Assembly: GCA_024500155.1 (NCBI GenBank) | Contig: CM044874.1 | Coordinates: 7,703,001 to 7,767,000, forward strand | Direction of reading: 5' to 3' | From: Chenopodium formosanum | Lineage: Eukaryota > Streptophyta > Magnoliopsida > Caryophyllales > Amaranthaceae | DNA length: 64,000 bases | Shown: positions 54,783-64,000 of the stretch, in pieces | Layout: each line of letters begins with the position of its first letter | Position numbering within the stretch: the stretch's first letter is position 1 | Notes under the pieces: model-generated | Told to the model about the DNA's origin: nothing | Database searches by the model: none | Seen by the model: the letters and a program-made list of their open reading frames with translations, nothing else | Program-made: the position numbers and the translations under genes

Positions 54783-56449
54783 TGTAGGCGTCGTTTGAAG
54801 TGCGCCTACGTTAAAAGCATGTGTGAATATGCTTGGCACTCATAGGAAGTGGGAATTGACATTACGATTAGGGACAAATAAAGTAGGGAGCCGCCAACAA
54901 GTTTTTAAGGAACTTGTAAACCGTTCACGGATCATAAAAAGGCAACCACGATAAGGGACAACGAAGGCAACAGCGATTGACCCGTGAAGGTTACACCCCA
55001 TTCATAATCCATGAGATTACTAACTCCATATGGTTCGGAACCACGAAAGGAGGATCGGGGATGATGGTACGAAGTGAGTCATGGAGTCACATTCGCCCGT
55101 ATTGGCCTCTACTCGATTCTTATATTGAAAAGCATTCCTGTGATCTCAAAGGCATACAGACAATAATTCAATTCGCTCCAAACTATTATTTAACTAAATT
55201 GGTTCAAAATTAATGCACACATAATTCTAAAAATTCGGCGATCACTTTAATTAATAATAAGATTAAAAGGATCCTAAACCGGTTGTCCAAATTATCTTAT
55301 TAGTCGTGATTTTCAATTACATATTCCCTTTAACATGCAATATGGTGATCAAAATAAATAATAGAATCAATATTAATATAAAAACCAATTTAATCATAAT
55401 TCCAACAACATAAAAAAATCGTTAGAAAAATAACAATAGTAAAAAGAGCATGATCCTTACTTTGAATCTGTTTGTTTGCAACTACAAAATAATAAACGAG
55501 TTAGTAACTTCAAGGAAATAATAAAACAACAATTAAATTAAATTAAATAAAACAAAATTGATTTTAGGGCCAAACCCTCAAACGATTCTACCTTTCACGC
55601 CTTGGCTTAAGGACAGAACCTCGAGTAAAATATGGACTCCTTTGAGTGCTTGAAGAAGGAATTTTGAAGTGAAAAGGGTAGGCTAGTGTTTAGGTTAAGA
55701 GCATAGAAGAGAGAAAATAAGAATAATAGAATTCTCGTTGCCCCGTACATCAGAAATGAGGGGGTATTTATAGGGAAATGTGCTGAGGGAGCACACGGAA
55801 CCCTAAAATGATAAAAACCCTAAAAAAGTATCCTGTGACACGGTCAGACTGTACCGTGACACGGTTAGACTGTACCGTCAGACGGTACAAGTTCCCGTGA
55901 CACGGTCAGTTTTGGAGTGACGCGGGAAATTTACAGAAAACGGAACGGAAAAACGCGTTAAGGGTTTACGCGGAAAGGACACGGAACTTCCCGTGTCATG
56001 GTAGACCTCCCGTGTCACGGAAAGTCCCACCGTTAGACGGGAAGATTTCCCGTGATACGGTCAGGCTGTACCGTGACACGGTCAGTTCCAGTCCATTTTT
56101 CCGTCTAAATTCATTTTTAACCCTAATTTCTTTCGGCTTTTTAAGTGCCAATTGATAATTTCGGGCTTTTTTCTGACTTTTATTTTTCGGACTAAAATAA
56201 TAAAATAAAATGTTTGGGCCAAAAATAAAAGGTTTGGGTTTAAAATTAATTAACAAGTTTGGGCTAAAATTAAAACTATGCTTTTACCAAACACCAAGAC
56301 TGATCCATAGACCTTTCAAAAATATGAATTTAATAAAATACGATTTTTTAAGCACTCTCGGGATTAAATACTAAACCCGACCAACAGTGGTGGGGAAAGG
56401 TTATTTATCATCGGGTTTGGTTTTGGGGAGACATTTTTAGGTGTCTACA
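54783..56449 (-). repeat. 5' LTR of Tat-2
   Basis: 1667 bp, the same length as the 3' LTR, with about 37 substitutions by eye, many of them C/T or G/A. TATA box on the minus strand at 55765-55772; palindrome cluster at 55825-56095. Confidence 0.95.
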
Positions 56450-58039
56450 CATGTTTGTTTAGTTGTGCATAGAAAGAACAAGTTATGGTGGAACAGGGTA
56501 CAAGGAACCTGAGTAATGACAGGTATATATATAAGGAACTTGAACAATATATGATAAGCAATAGAGGGAACAAGAGAGCAATGATGAGTGATGATTGATG
56601 AACATGATGATGGCGAAGGAACCATGAAGGTAACTATGTAAATAGGCGTTTACATATGTTAGCTTCACGAGGTAAGTATCCTATGCATATATAGGTCAAA
56701 AGTTTTCTTTATTGTTTTTATAAATAAAAATCTGTTTTATTCTGTTATCCTCAAAAGTTTGCTTAGTTTTTCATCATAAAAAAGGCGGAAATTGTTGACC
56801 CTGACTTGGTCTTGATGATGATGTTAATGATTGAGCAAAACTCTATCTAATAAGAGTCTTTTAGTGTTTTGATGTTTGCAGGATAAGTAAACTCTGGGAG
56901 TTGAAGTGAGGACTGAAATAGAGGAACCTTAGAAGACTAAGGATGACAAGTAAAGCAGAAGAAGAGTTCCAAAAATGGAACTTCAAGGTGTTCCCTGACA
57001 AGAACATATCAATGGGTTGTAATGACATGGTTCCGGTGTAATGCTGGGGAAAAGATGTTTCTTGACAGGAACATATCAACGGTTTGTACCCGGTTCCGGT
57101 GTAATGCTGGGGAAAAACCTGAGATCCAGAATATATCAAGACTACAGGATTCCAGAACAAGAGTTTCAGAGAAGCAACATGAAGATGGAGAAATAGAAGT
57201 ATGTTGCTCTAGGATTCATGTAAGTATGTTGGACATAAAAGTCGGTCTGGAACAAGTTAATATAGAACCAAGGTGAACTCCAGACAGTCAATAAAATTAG
57301 AGTTGCTGAATTGTCAGGAACTTAGAGACGGTCAAAGTTTCGAACCTAATAGGAACTTAAGTATGCACGTGTTTAAAAGTCGGTTTTAATGATATATATT
57401 TATCTAATACGTGCATATCTTTTAGGATTTGGTTTTACTGAATAAAGATATTTATTTTCTAATAAATCCCTTTAGGAAAAAGATAAGTTTGTTTTAAAAG
57501 TATTTATTAAACAAAAAGATAAGTTTTGAATAAAATCTGATTTTATATTAATTATATCTTATTATTATTATTGACAGATTTTATTCTTAACAAAAAGAAA
57601 TATTTTCGAAAAACTTATTTTTCGAAAATATCTTTTAAACTTACATAAAACCTATCTTTTTCAAGATGAAATGAATAATTCGAGTGTACTATAAATATGC
57701 TCATATATATTCATTTAAGGTTGAGGCTGACGAAGTGTAGTGGTCGTGCTTAATGGTTTTATCCTTCACCACGAAGCTAAGTCAGTCCTCCTGGTCAAAG
57801 TTCCTATCAGGTTTTGGTTACAATACGTTCAGTGAGTTCCAGACAGATCTCGAGCGTCCAACATATTAGTTTTATCTCTTTATTCATATATATGTATTTA
57901 GAGTTATTCAATGAGATCTTGTAATGGGAAAAAGGGTTTGAGTATTTTGGGTATTGGGGTGTGATGAGTTTGAATTCTCTAAAATTCGTTGAGGAGTGTG
58001 TCTTCTCTAAATTCAAGTGGTAGCTGTGAGTGCACAGTG

Positions 58040-58195
58040 AGTTACAGGAACCTGAGTGTGTCTTGGTCGAGTTAAAGGAACCTGAGTGTATAGGGTCAAG
58101 TGAAAAGAACCTGAGTGTGTCTTGGGTCGAGTTAAAGGAACCTGAGTATGTCTTGGGTCGAGTGAAAGGAATCTGAGTGTGTCTTGGGTCTGGTA
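58040..58195 (+). repeat. ~31-bp minisatellite in the Copia LTR
   Basis: Five units of GTGTCTTGGGTCGAGT + AAAGGAACCTGA. Non-coding. Confidence 0.85.
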
Positions 58196-58483
58196 GGATA
58201 GGTTCCTATCAAGTGGCAAGTGTCCTTAGTGGAACTTGCAAGAAAGGTCTGTAATAATAGGTTGTACTAGGAGAGTTGCCTATTATAGTGGAGTTCGTTT
58301 GAAAGTCCCGTGAAGGGCCGAGGTTTTACTTCCAGTTAGGCCCTGGAAGGTTTCCTCGTAAAATCTGCTTTTCACTCTTTAAGTTCCTAACTATAACTGT
58401 TTTATATTCCGCGAAAATTAGGCACTAGAAACTTACTACAATTCACCCCCCTCTTGTAGTATACCATTAGAAATATCAATTTG

Positions 58484-59220
58484 GAACCTGTAACCCTCGT
58501 TGTGACCTAATTGTTTCCAACTTGTAACCCGTTGAGACCAAACTTTTTACGACCCGTTGAGACCGAACCATTTACGACCGTTAACCTGTTATGACTAAGT
58601 AGTTTACAATCCATAACCCAGTATGTTTATGTTTAGATCCTTTTAAACCCACTACTCAATAAACCAAACTTATTTATGACTTAACTTGATTATAACATGA
58701 CCCGTTCTTCTGTCAACTTGATTAATGTTGGTTGATTTTAACCCAATATGATATGGACTAAAACCCGCTTGAAATTGGTTAAACTCGTTTGCAAACCGAC
58801 CAAGTTCAATCCAAACCGATTATGACCTAAACTGATATATAATGAACTGACTCGATTTTACCCAATTTGTTTTGAATCAAAACCCATTTTCAAACCAACC
58901 TAGTTTAACCCAAATTGATTATGACCCGAAACGATTACAATTCGACTCGATCAACACCTGAACTATTTTGAACCGATACCCACTTTAAACTAGCTAAACT
59001 CGTTTTCAAACCGACTTAGTTGAACCCAAACTAATTATGACCCGAACCAACTACAACCCAACTCGATAGAACCCAACCCGAATAGAAACCGCAATTTAAA
59101 AAAAAAACCTAAACTGACTCGATGATTTTCAAAACCGACATGCTAATCATTTCAACCTGTCATAATTCGAAACTGATAAACTCAACCTAAACCTGAACTA
59201 TTTACCCGAATTGACACCCT
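58484..59220. repeat. Degenerate ACCCGAACC-type repeat tract, right part
   Basis: Continuation of the tract at 38750-39044: AACCCG, ACCCGAACC and GATTATGACCCGAA variants. No gene. Confidence 0.6.
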
Positions 59221-59328
59221 TAGGCCTAATACTAAGCTAGTAGAAGTTGACACATAAGATCAGAATTAACATTAACTTTTTAGCACATGCATGATCACAA
59301 ATTCACAACAGGTCAACAATACATTATA

Positions 59329-59586
59329 CTCCCTCCGTGTTTTTATAAGTGTTACACTTTGACTTTTTTCACTATTCACATAATAGTTTTGACCAGATTA
59401 ATTTACTAATATATAAAAGACAAATGTTATTGCATAATACATTGTTGGATTTGTTATAATGTGTACTTTTATAATATCAATTTTCCTATAATTTTACTAA
59501 CATATAATTAGATAAATTAATGGTCAAAGTCTGTCTCGACATGGGTGTTTGGTCAAAATGTAACACTTATTAAAACACGGAGGGAG
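59329..59586. mobile_element. Stowaway-like MITE
   Basis: 258 bp. CTCCCTCCGTGTTTTTATAA at the left is inverted at the right (TTATTAAAACACGGAGGGAG). Left target TA; the right TA has decayed to TG. Confidence 0.88.
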
Positions 59587-59894
59587 TGCTTTTTTTTTTG
59601 GATAATGATATATGTACTGTAACCCTTAAGTTTATATATAAACATTAAATATATTTTCTAAAATAAAATTAAATTTGGAATTCATAATAAAATCATGTAT
59701 AGATCAATGTAATTGAAATCAATTTATTATTAATATTTTCATTTTCTTTTACATGTTTCCTATTTTCTTTAATTAAAATGAAATTTATAAATAATGTGAG
59801 AAGTCAAATTTGTAAATCAACCAAATAACCAAGGAAGTTTGAACCAGTGAAAGTAACACGGAGTCACGGAGTAACTTGAAAGGGAAACAATGTA

Positions 59895-59896
59895 AA

Positions 59897-59971
<75 letters not shown>
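59895..59971 (+). repeat. (TAA)n microsatellite followed by poly-A
   Basis: About 13 AAT/TAA units, then a run of about 30 A interrupted by single T. Confidence 0.9.
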
Positions 59972-59973
<2 letters not shown>

Positions 59974-60258
59974 AAAGCGAAAAGATACTCTTTAAGGAAA
60001 GGACATGGGCTGATGGGCACCGAAGAAGATGAAGTAGTGAGGGGACCCAATGCCTTTTTCTTTCTTTCTTTTTTTTTATTTTTTATTTTTTATTTTTCTT
60101 TTTATTTTTTTAAATACGAAGTATATATATTTCTATCTTTCATACTCACTTGTGATTTTGGGAAGTCGTGATATTTGATTCATGCGTGGATCCACCTGAG
60201 TCATTTTCCACACCTCCTAATTGATGATATAAATATCTCCAACACATTTTCACATCCT

Positions 60259-60548
60259 CAGTGACGGAGCCAGGATTATTATTACAAGGGATGGACTAAT
60301 AAAATCGTTCTATAATTTGACAAAAATCTTAAAACAATTTGATTTATATTGTGATATTTTAATAGGATTGAATACCTCAATTATTGAGGGATTGAACCTA
60401 TAACCTTTTAACAACTATTGTTAACACATTAACCACGAGACTAGCTCCTCTCCTTTATCACATAACTCCACACAAATTGTTTATAAACTATTATTTATCC
60501 TAAAAAGTGGCCTGAAGGACAATTGTTCCCATCTTGACTTCGCCAGTG
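60259..60548. mobile_element. Short hAT-type MITE
   Basis: CAGTGACGGAGCCAGGAT at the left and GACTTCGCCAGTG at the right form imperfect inverted repeats. ACATCCT flanks both sides (60252-60258, 60549-60555). Same family as 37340-38124. Confidence 0.75.
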
Positions 60549-60555
60549 ACATCCT

Positions 60556-61806
60556 TCAAAGAAAAAAAAAAGTGTTAGTGTGAGCTAATTGAATATTGAT
60601 GGATGAAAAAAGGTGGGCTGAGTTCTTATATTGTAATTTTTTTTTCATTTTCACACATGCAAAAATATAAAAAAGTTAATTGTAACAAAATGCACAATGA
60701 CATGAATGATTTAAGTGAAATTTTGTTGGATTCATGTCACTATGTATTTATGGTCATTTTTTAAAATTCAGCCAAAATACATTGAACAATTTTTTAAGGA
60801 CGAAAGGAGTATAATAATAGAAAAAAATGGTGGAATTTGACAAATTTGATCATACATTACTCTGCTCCAAAATATTGCGACACTTTATTCTTTTAGCAGA
60901 GATGTTTAGTGCTTCAAACACTTCTTATTATAATTAGCTAGGGTGCCTTAATGTATGCAATGCACACGTCATAACTAGTTATATATGGAACCTCTTTAGC
61001 TTGGCCATAAGCCACAAACTTAGTTGTTCACACTTAATATTAAATGAGAACAAATAAGTAAACAAATATTTTACACAATTCATACACAATATGAATTTTG
61101 CACACAATTCATAAGAGTTTGCTTTTAAAGTAAAAATCAAAATTTTTAAAGGGTATAAATGTCTGCACATTGTTATAACTTATAAGATTTAAACTTTTTA
61201 AAAGGTAGAGACATGTGACTATTATTATTATTATTATTGATTGTTATCTCCTACCAACTTTAGTTGCATTGTTTCTCTTATTGCTTTTATCTTCCACGTA
61301 TATTTTAAATACGTCCAATTAGCTCAATTGCACATTAAAAAATCACTTTCTATGTACATCACACTTGTGTCTCCTATAATTGTGTTCAAAATATAATTGT
61401 ACAAGTATTATAAAATAAAAATAGTGTAAAAAGATTAGTGAGATGGAGGTACAAATACTCTGTATTAGAGTATTACCATTAACTTTTTTTTTTTTATTAT
61501 TATTTTTTATTATTTTTTTTTTGTGTGTGTGTGTGTGGACAGGTCCATTAACGTTCTTTAAAATGCACATGGAGTAACAATTAGATATAGAAATGTTATA
61601 TTACAACAAATCATCATAAAATTGTTCTGGAGTGAAAGGATGAATCAAATATTAACATAACTGTAACATAAAAAACAAATAAAGTAGTATGAAAAATCTA
61701 TTCTAATAGATCTCATAATGTTTGAATCACAATAACATTTTCATTACCACTAAAATCAAAGCTATTATAATAACGTCAAATAACATATTTGTATCACTCC
61801 GTAGTA
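60556..61806. other. Intergenic AT-rich DNA, no gene seen
   Basis: Contains an ATT microsatellite (61220-61240), a GT run (61520-61540) and decayed Stowaway-like ends (60800, 60860), but no supported gene. Confidence 0.45.
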
Positions 61807-62070
61807 CTCCCTCAGTTCCACAATGATGTTCTTATTTGGAATCTTTGATTTTTTTTTTATTTTTTTTTAAAAAGATAATCTTTTGAAATTATCTTAATTT
61901 GTATGAACAAATATAGTAATGTGGGATTAGTTCAATTCGTTTTGGTGAATAGATTATTAAGGTTCAACTTTTATAATTTTTGCTAGTGTGAGATTAAAGA
62001 TATTTGCGGTCAAAAATAGGTAAAATTATGTATTGATTTACGAAACACGAATATTATAAAACGGAGGAAG
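61807..62070. mobile_element. Stowaway-like MITE, second copy
   Basis: 264 bp: CTCCCTCAGTTCC at the left, inverted as ACGGAGGAAG at the right, flanked by TA on both sides (61805-61806, 62071-62072). A different subfamily from 59329-59586. Confidence 0.8.
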
Positions 62071-62390
62071 TAAAAAAAATCAACAAAAGGTTCAAGCAAG
62101 TATCATAAACGTCTAAACTTAGGTAAAATAAAACTAGAAATGCCGGATCAAATTAAAACAAGTATAGATGAAAATAGAAAAAAATAAACGATGGAGGATG
62201 AAGAAAGGTGAAAAAAGAGTGAGTAGGAACAAACAAACTGAGTAGTCACCCAATCTCCATGCAATCTCTGCTGCACACGTTTCAATAAACTAAAAATATC
62301 TTACATCGTATTTAAATTTAAATAAATTAATTAATATTTCTCCATTTTTAGTACTCCAATAAAATAATAAAATAAATTGATTAATTCTGA

Positions 62391-62592
62391 TTTCTGTGTC
62401 ATGTGAGATCTTCCCTCCTTTGGTTGGCAGTTTTCGATACTCTCTCTCTCTTCCTTCTTCTACTCTCTCTCACTCACTTCCAAGGTCGACCCTGTTTTCT
62501 CTCTCCACCTCTTTCTCTCTCTACTTTCTCTCTCCTCTTCTCCATTTATGTGAAACCCTAACTCAGAAGAAGAAGAAATCGAGCATTCAACA
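62391..62592 (+). promoter_or_regulatory. 5'UTR and promoter-proximal region of the branching enzyme gene
   Basis: A CT-rich stretch (CTCTCTCTC, 62440-62545) and GAAACCCTAACTC before the ATG at 62593 are typical of plant 5' leaders. I see no unambiguous TATA box in the AT-rich DNA upstream. Confidence 0.5.
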
Positions 62593-62734
62593 ATGGTGTA
62601 TACAATCTCTGGAATTCGTCTTCCGACTACTGTTCCTTCTATTCATAAGTCGAGCTGTTTTCATGGCGATAATCGGAGGAGTTCGTCTTTCTCTGTCTTC
62701 CTTAACAACAACAAGAATTCCGCTTCTCTTTCTC
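62593..62734 (+). CDS. SBE2: Starch branching enzyme class II, exon 1 (transit peptide start)
   Basis: The frame starts MVYTISGIRLPTTVPSIHKS, which I recognise as the start of plant class II 1,4-alpha-glucan branching enzymes (Arabidopsis SBE2.1 begins almost the same way). These enzymes make the alpha-1,6 branches of amylopectin in the plastid stroma. The 47 codons are Ser/Arg/Asn-rich with few acidic residues, as expected of a chloroplast transit peptide. The exon ends at CTTTCTC/GTATTC, a usable donor, leaving intron phase 1. The catalytic exons lie outside the window. It is the only clearly intact host gene start here. Confidence 0.78.
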
Positions 62735-64000
62735 GTATTCACTTTTTCTCTCTGATTTATTGCTGTTTTTTTGATGAATTTTGATTGGAATTTGGAAATG
62801 TTTTGATGATTTTTGATTGATATTTGGAAATGTAATTTTTGTGCTGTTGAATTTGATTTTTTGTTTGATTTCTGCATTGTTGATTTTTATGTACATTGAT
62901 TTTGTTGTGTGAATTTCATGAAAAATCGAGAATTAGGGGTTTTTGTTATCAATTTTTGGTGTTAGTATTAAATTGCATGATTGTGTTGGACATTTTGAAT
63001 GTTGAATGGATGATTTTGGGATATTAAGGATTTTTGGCGTTGCATTTATGATATTTGGGAAAGCATTATGACAGTTTGAAAGTTTTGATTATAGTAATGA
63101 TTTATATCATGATTTTTCGCAATTTAGAGCCTTTGTTCTGTTATTATGTTGTCTGGTTGGCTGATGGTACACATGACATTAGAAATTGTGGAAATTCTCA
63201 GTCGTTCTTCGAATTTTATGTCAATTTTGAGGAATTTTGGGTAATTGGTAGTATATTGGTTTAGTTCGTGAAGAAATTTAATGAGTAATGATTAGGACGG
63301 GGCAATTCTGATCTTCGCAATTGTTTGTGCTTGATTGTAGGAGTGGTAGGATTTTGGAGGTGTTGTTTGTGTTGGATTGATTCATACAATGAGAGGTTGG
63401 GTTGTTGGTTGATATGACTATGTCTTATTTTTTTTGTGTATTATCAGTGGCATACTTATCTTACAGTCCAAGGCATGTTGACGAGTTGGATCCATGATCT
63501 CGTGTAGTAGGAAATGCTATAGAGGACAAGTCCGATTGGGGACATAATTTATGGCGTCTTTGAAGCGATTGATCTAGAGTGGTATAGCAGACGACCAATT
63601 TTTCTTTTTAACTGATGCACTTAGAAGTCAGATGGCAACAACAAGCCATAATTCTTTCTTCTTTGAAAATCTTTTTCTTTTCTTTTCGGTATAATTGAAG
63701 GTTAGGCTTGAGTCATTTTTTGAGAAAGAAAAAGTGGAGCAGTAAAACGAAGAGTTATGATAATAGAGGAGAGGCCTCTAAACATAGTCAATGGGATGAA
63801 TAATGCTTGCTAACCATGCTTTACATACTTGGGAAGCATCCCTTGAGATACAAGTCTGCATCTCACAACTGTAAAGGCACTAGATATACATAACAAGGGA
63901 AATACTCTTATGGGACTGTTGAGATTGCAGATGGCAGTGCTGTTTGAAAAGTGTAATATCTAACAATTGTATTTAAGGTGTAGATCTTTAGCTTAAGTGA
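62735..64000 (+). other. Intron 1 of the branching enzyme gene (incomplete)
   Basis: T-rich intron-like DNA to the window end. I looked for an acceptor followed by a Ser-rich transit-peptide continuation (for example after TTATCAG at 63447) and found none convincing. Intron 1 is therefore at least 1.26 kb, or exon 2 is too diverged to see. Confidence 0.55.

Larger units (their letters stand above)
39103..56449 (-). mobile_element. Tat-2 LTR retrotransposon with antisense PMD genes, no RT
   Basis: A complete 17.3 kb insertion with two 1667-bp LTRs and TSD CATGT (39098-39102, 56450-56454). Order on the minus strand: 5' LTR, primer site, leader, gag, protease, RNase H, integrase, conserved box 1, a PMD gene on the opposite strand, box 2, a second PMD gene on the opposite strand, tandem repeats, polypurine tract, 3' LTR. 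Reverse transcriptase and the first RNase H are missing. I count about 37 differences between the LTRs (about 2.2%), so the insertion is young. Confidence 0.95.
39045..58478 (+). mobile_element. Copia-type LTR element or solo LTR, split by Tat-2
   Basis: The left end is TGTTGAGTAATTAGG and the right end AAATATCA. The duplication ATTTG (39040-39044, 58479-58483) proves both ends belong to one insertion. Without Tat-2 it is about 2.1 kb and non-coding. Near the right end ATTCACCCCCCTCTTG is a feature of SIRE-type Copia LTRs. An internal purine tract followed by TGTTGACCC (56782-56800) could be a second LTR start, so a rearranged element rather than a plain solo LTR is possible. A duplicated GGTTCCGGTGTAATGCTGGGG lies at 57029 and 57088. 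Strand is inferred from these motifs. Confidence 0.65.

Noticed and set aside
59817..60171. Phe/Tyr-rich frames over the TAA/poly-A tract
   Set aside because: Microsatellite translations.
63440..63600. Exon 2 of the branching enzyme after TTATCAG at 63447
   Set aside because: The following frame does not continue a transit peptide and meets stops quickly; exon 2 is not supported in this window.

Overview
This window is a repeat-dense piece of a flowering-plant (eudicot) nuclear genome. It has AT-rich flanks, plant LTR retrotransposons of the Tat and Athila Gypsy lineages, CACTA and hAT elements, Stowaway MITEs, and at the far right the first exon of a plastid-targeted starch-branching-enzyme gene. 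A Caryophyllales-type host is possible, but nothing here proves it.

Layout. 1-5004: the 3' part (internal region plus 3' LTR) of a Tat-like element, here called Tat-1 copy A. 5445-7873: a truncated copy of a second family, Tat-2 copy D, which abuts a fragment of the last exon of a PDR-type ABC transporter (7874-8086). 8377-22665: a non-autonomous CACTA element (TSD CAT) split by a complete Tat-1 copy (9105-21536, TSD TGGTG). The 3' LTR of that copy is itself split by a solo LTR (19073-20458, TSD GAAAC). 22858-36500: a small tandem array of TRIM-like units broken by a hAT MITE (23478-24034), an Athila element on the minus strand (24168-34489, TSD GTGAC) and a CACTA element (34546-36350, TSD ATA). 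36500-39044: a minisatellite, a hAT element and degenerate repeats. 39045-58478: a Copia-type LTR element (TSD ATTTG) split by a complete 17.3 kb Tat-2 element on the minus strand (39103-56449, TSD CATGT). 58479-62390: intergenic DNA with MITEs. 62391-64000: promoter/5'UTR, exon 1 and the start of intron 1 of a class II starch branching enzyme.

How the parts work together. All the LTR elements lack reverse transcriptase, so none could move without help. Tat-1 keeps only Gag, with a triplicated zinc-knuckle module. Tat-2 keeps Gag, protease, an archaeal-type RNase H and integrase. Athila keeps Gag, protease and the ATHILA ORF-1 gene. Tat-2 also carries, between integrase and its 3' LTR and on the opposite strand, two plant-mobile-domain (PMD) genes with introns; one is open end to end. 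Each LTR family has its own GC-rich palindrome motif in the LTR upstream of the transcription start region, and repeats that motif inside the element, including next to the accessory genes. The antisense, intron-bearing PMD cargo, the palindromes around it, and a short residue pattern shared by Athila ORF-1 and both PMD proteins are the most interesting signals here.

Limits: all boundaries, motifs and differences were read by eye. Family names rest on recognised protein motifs, not on database searches.
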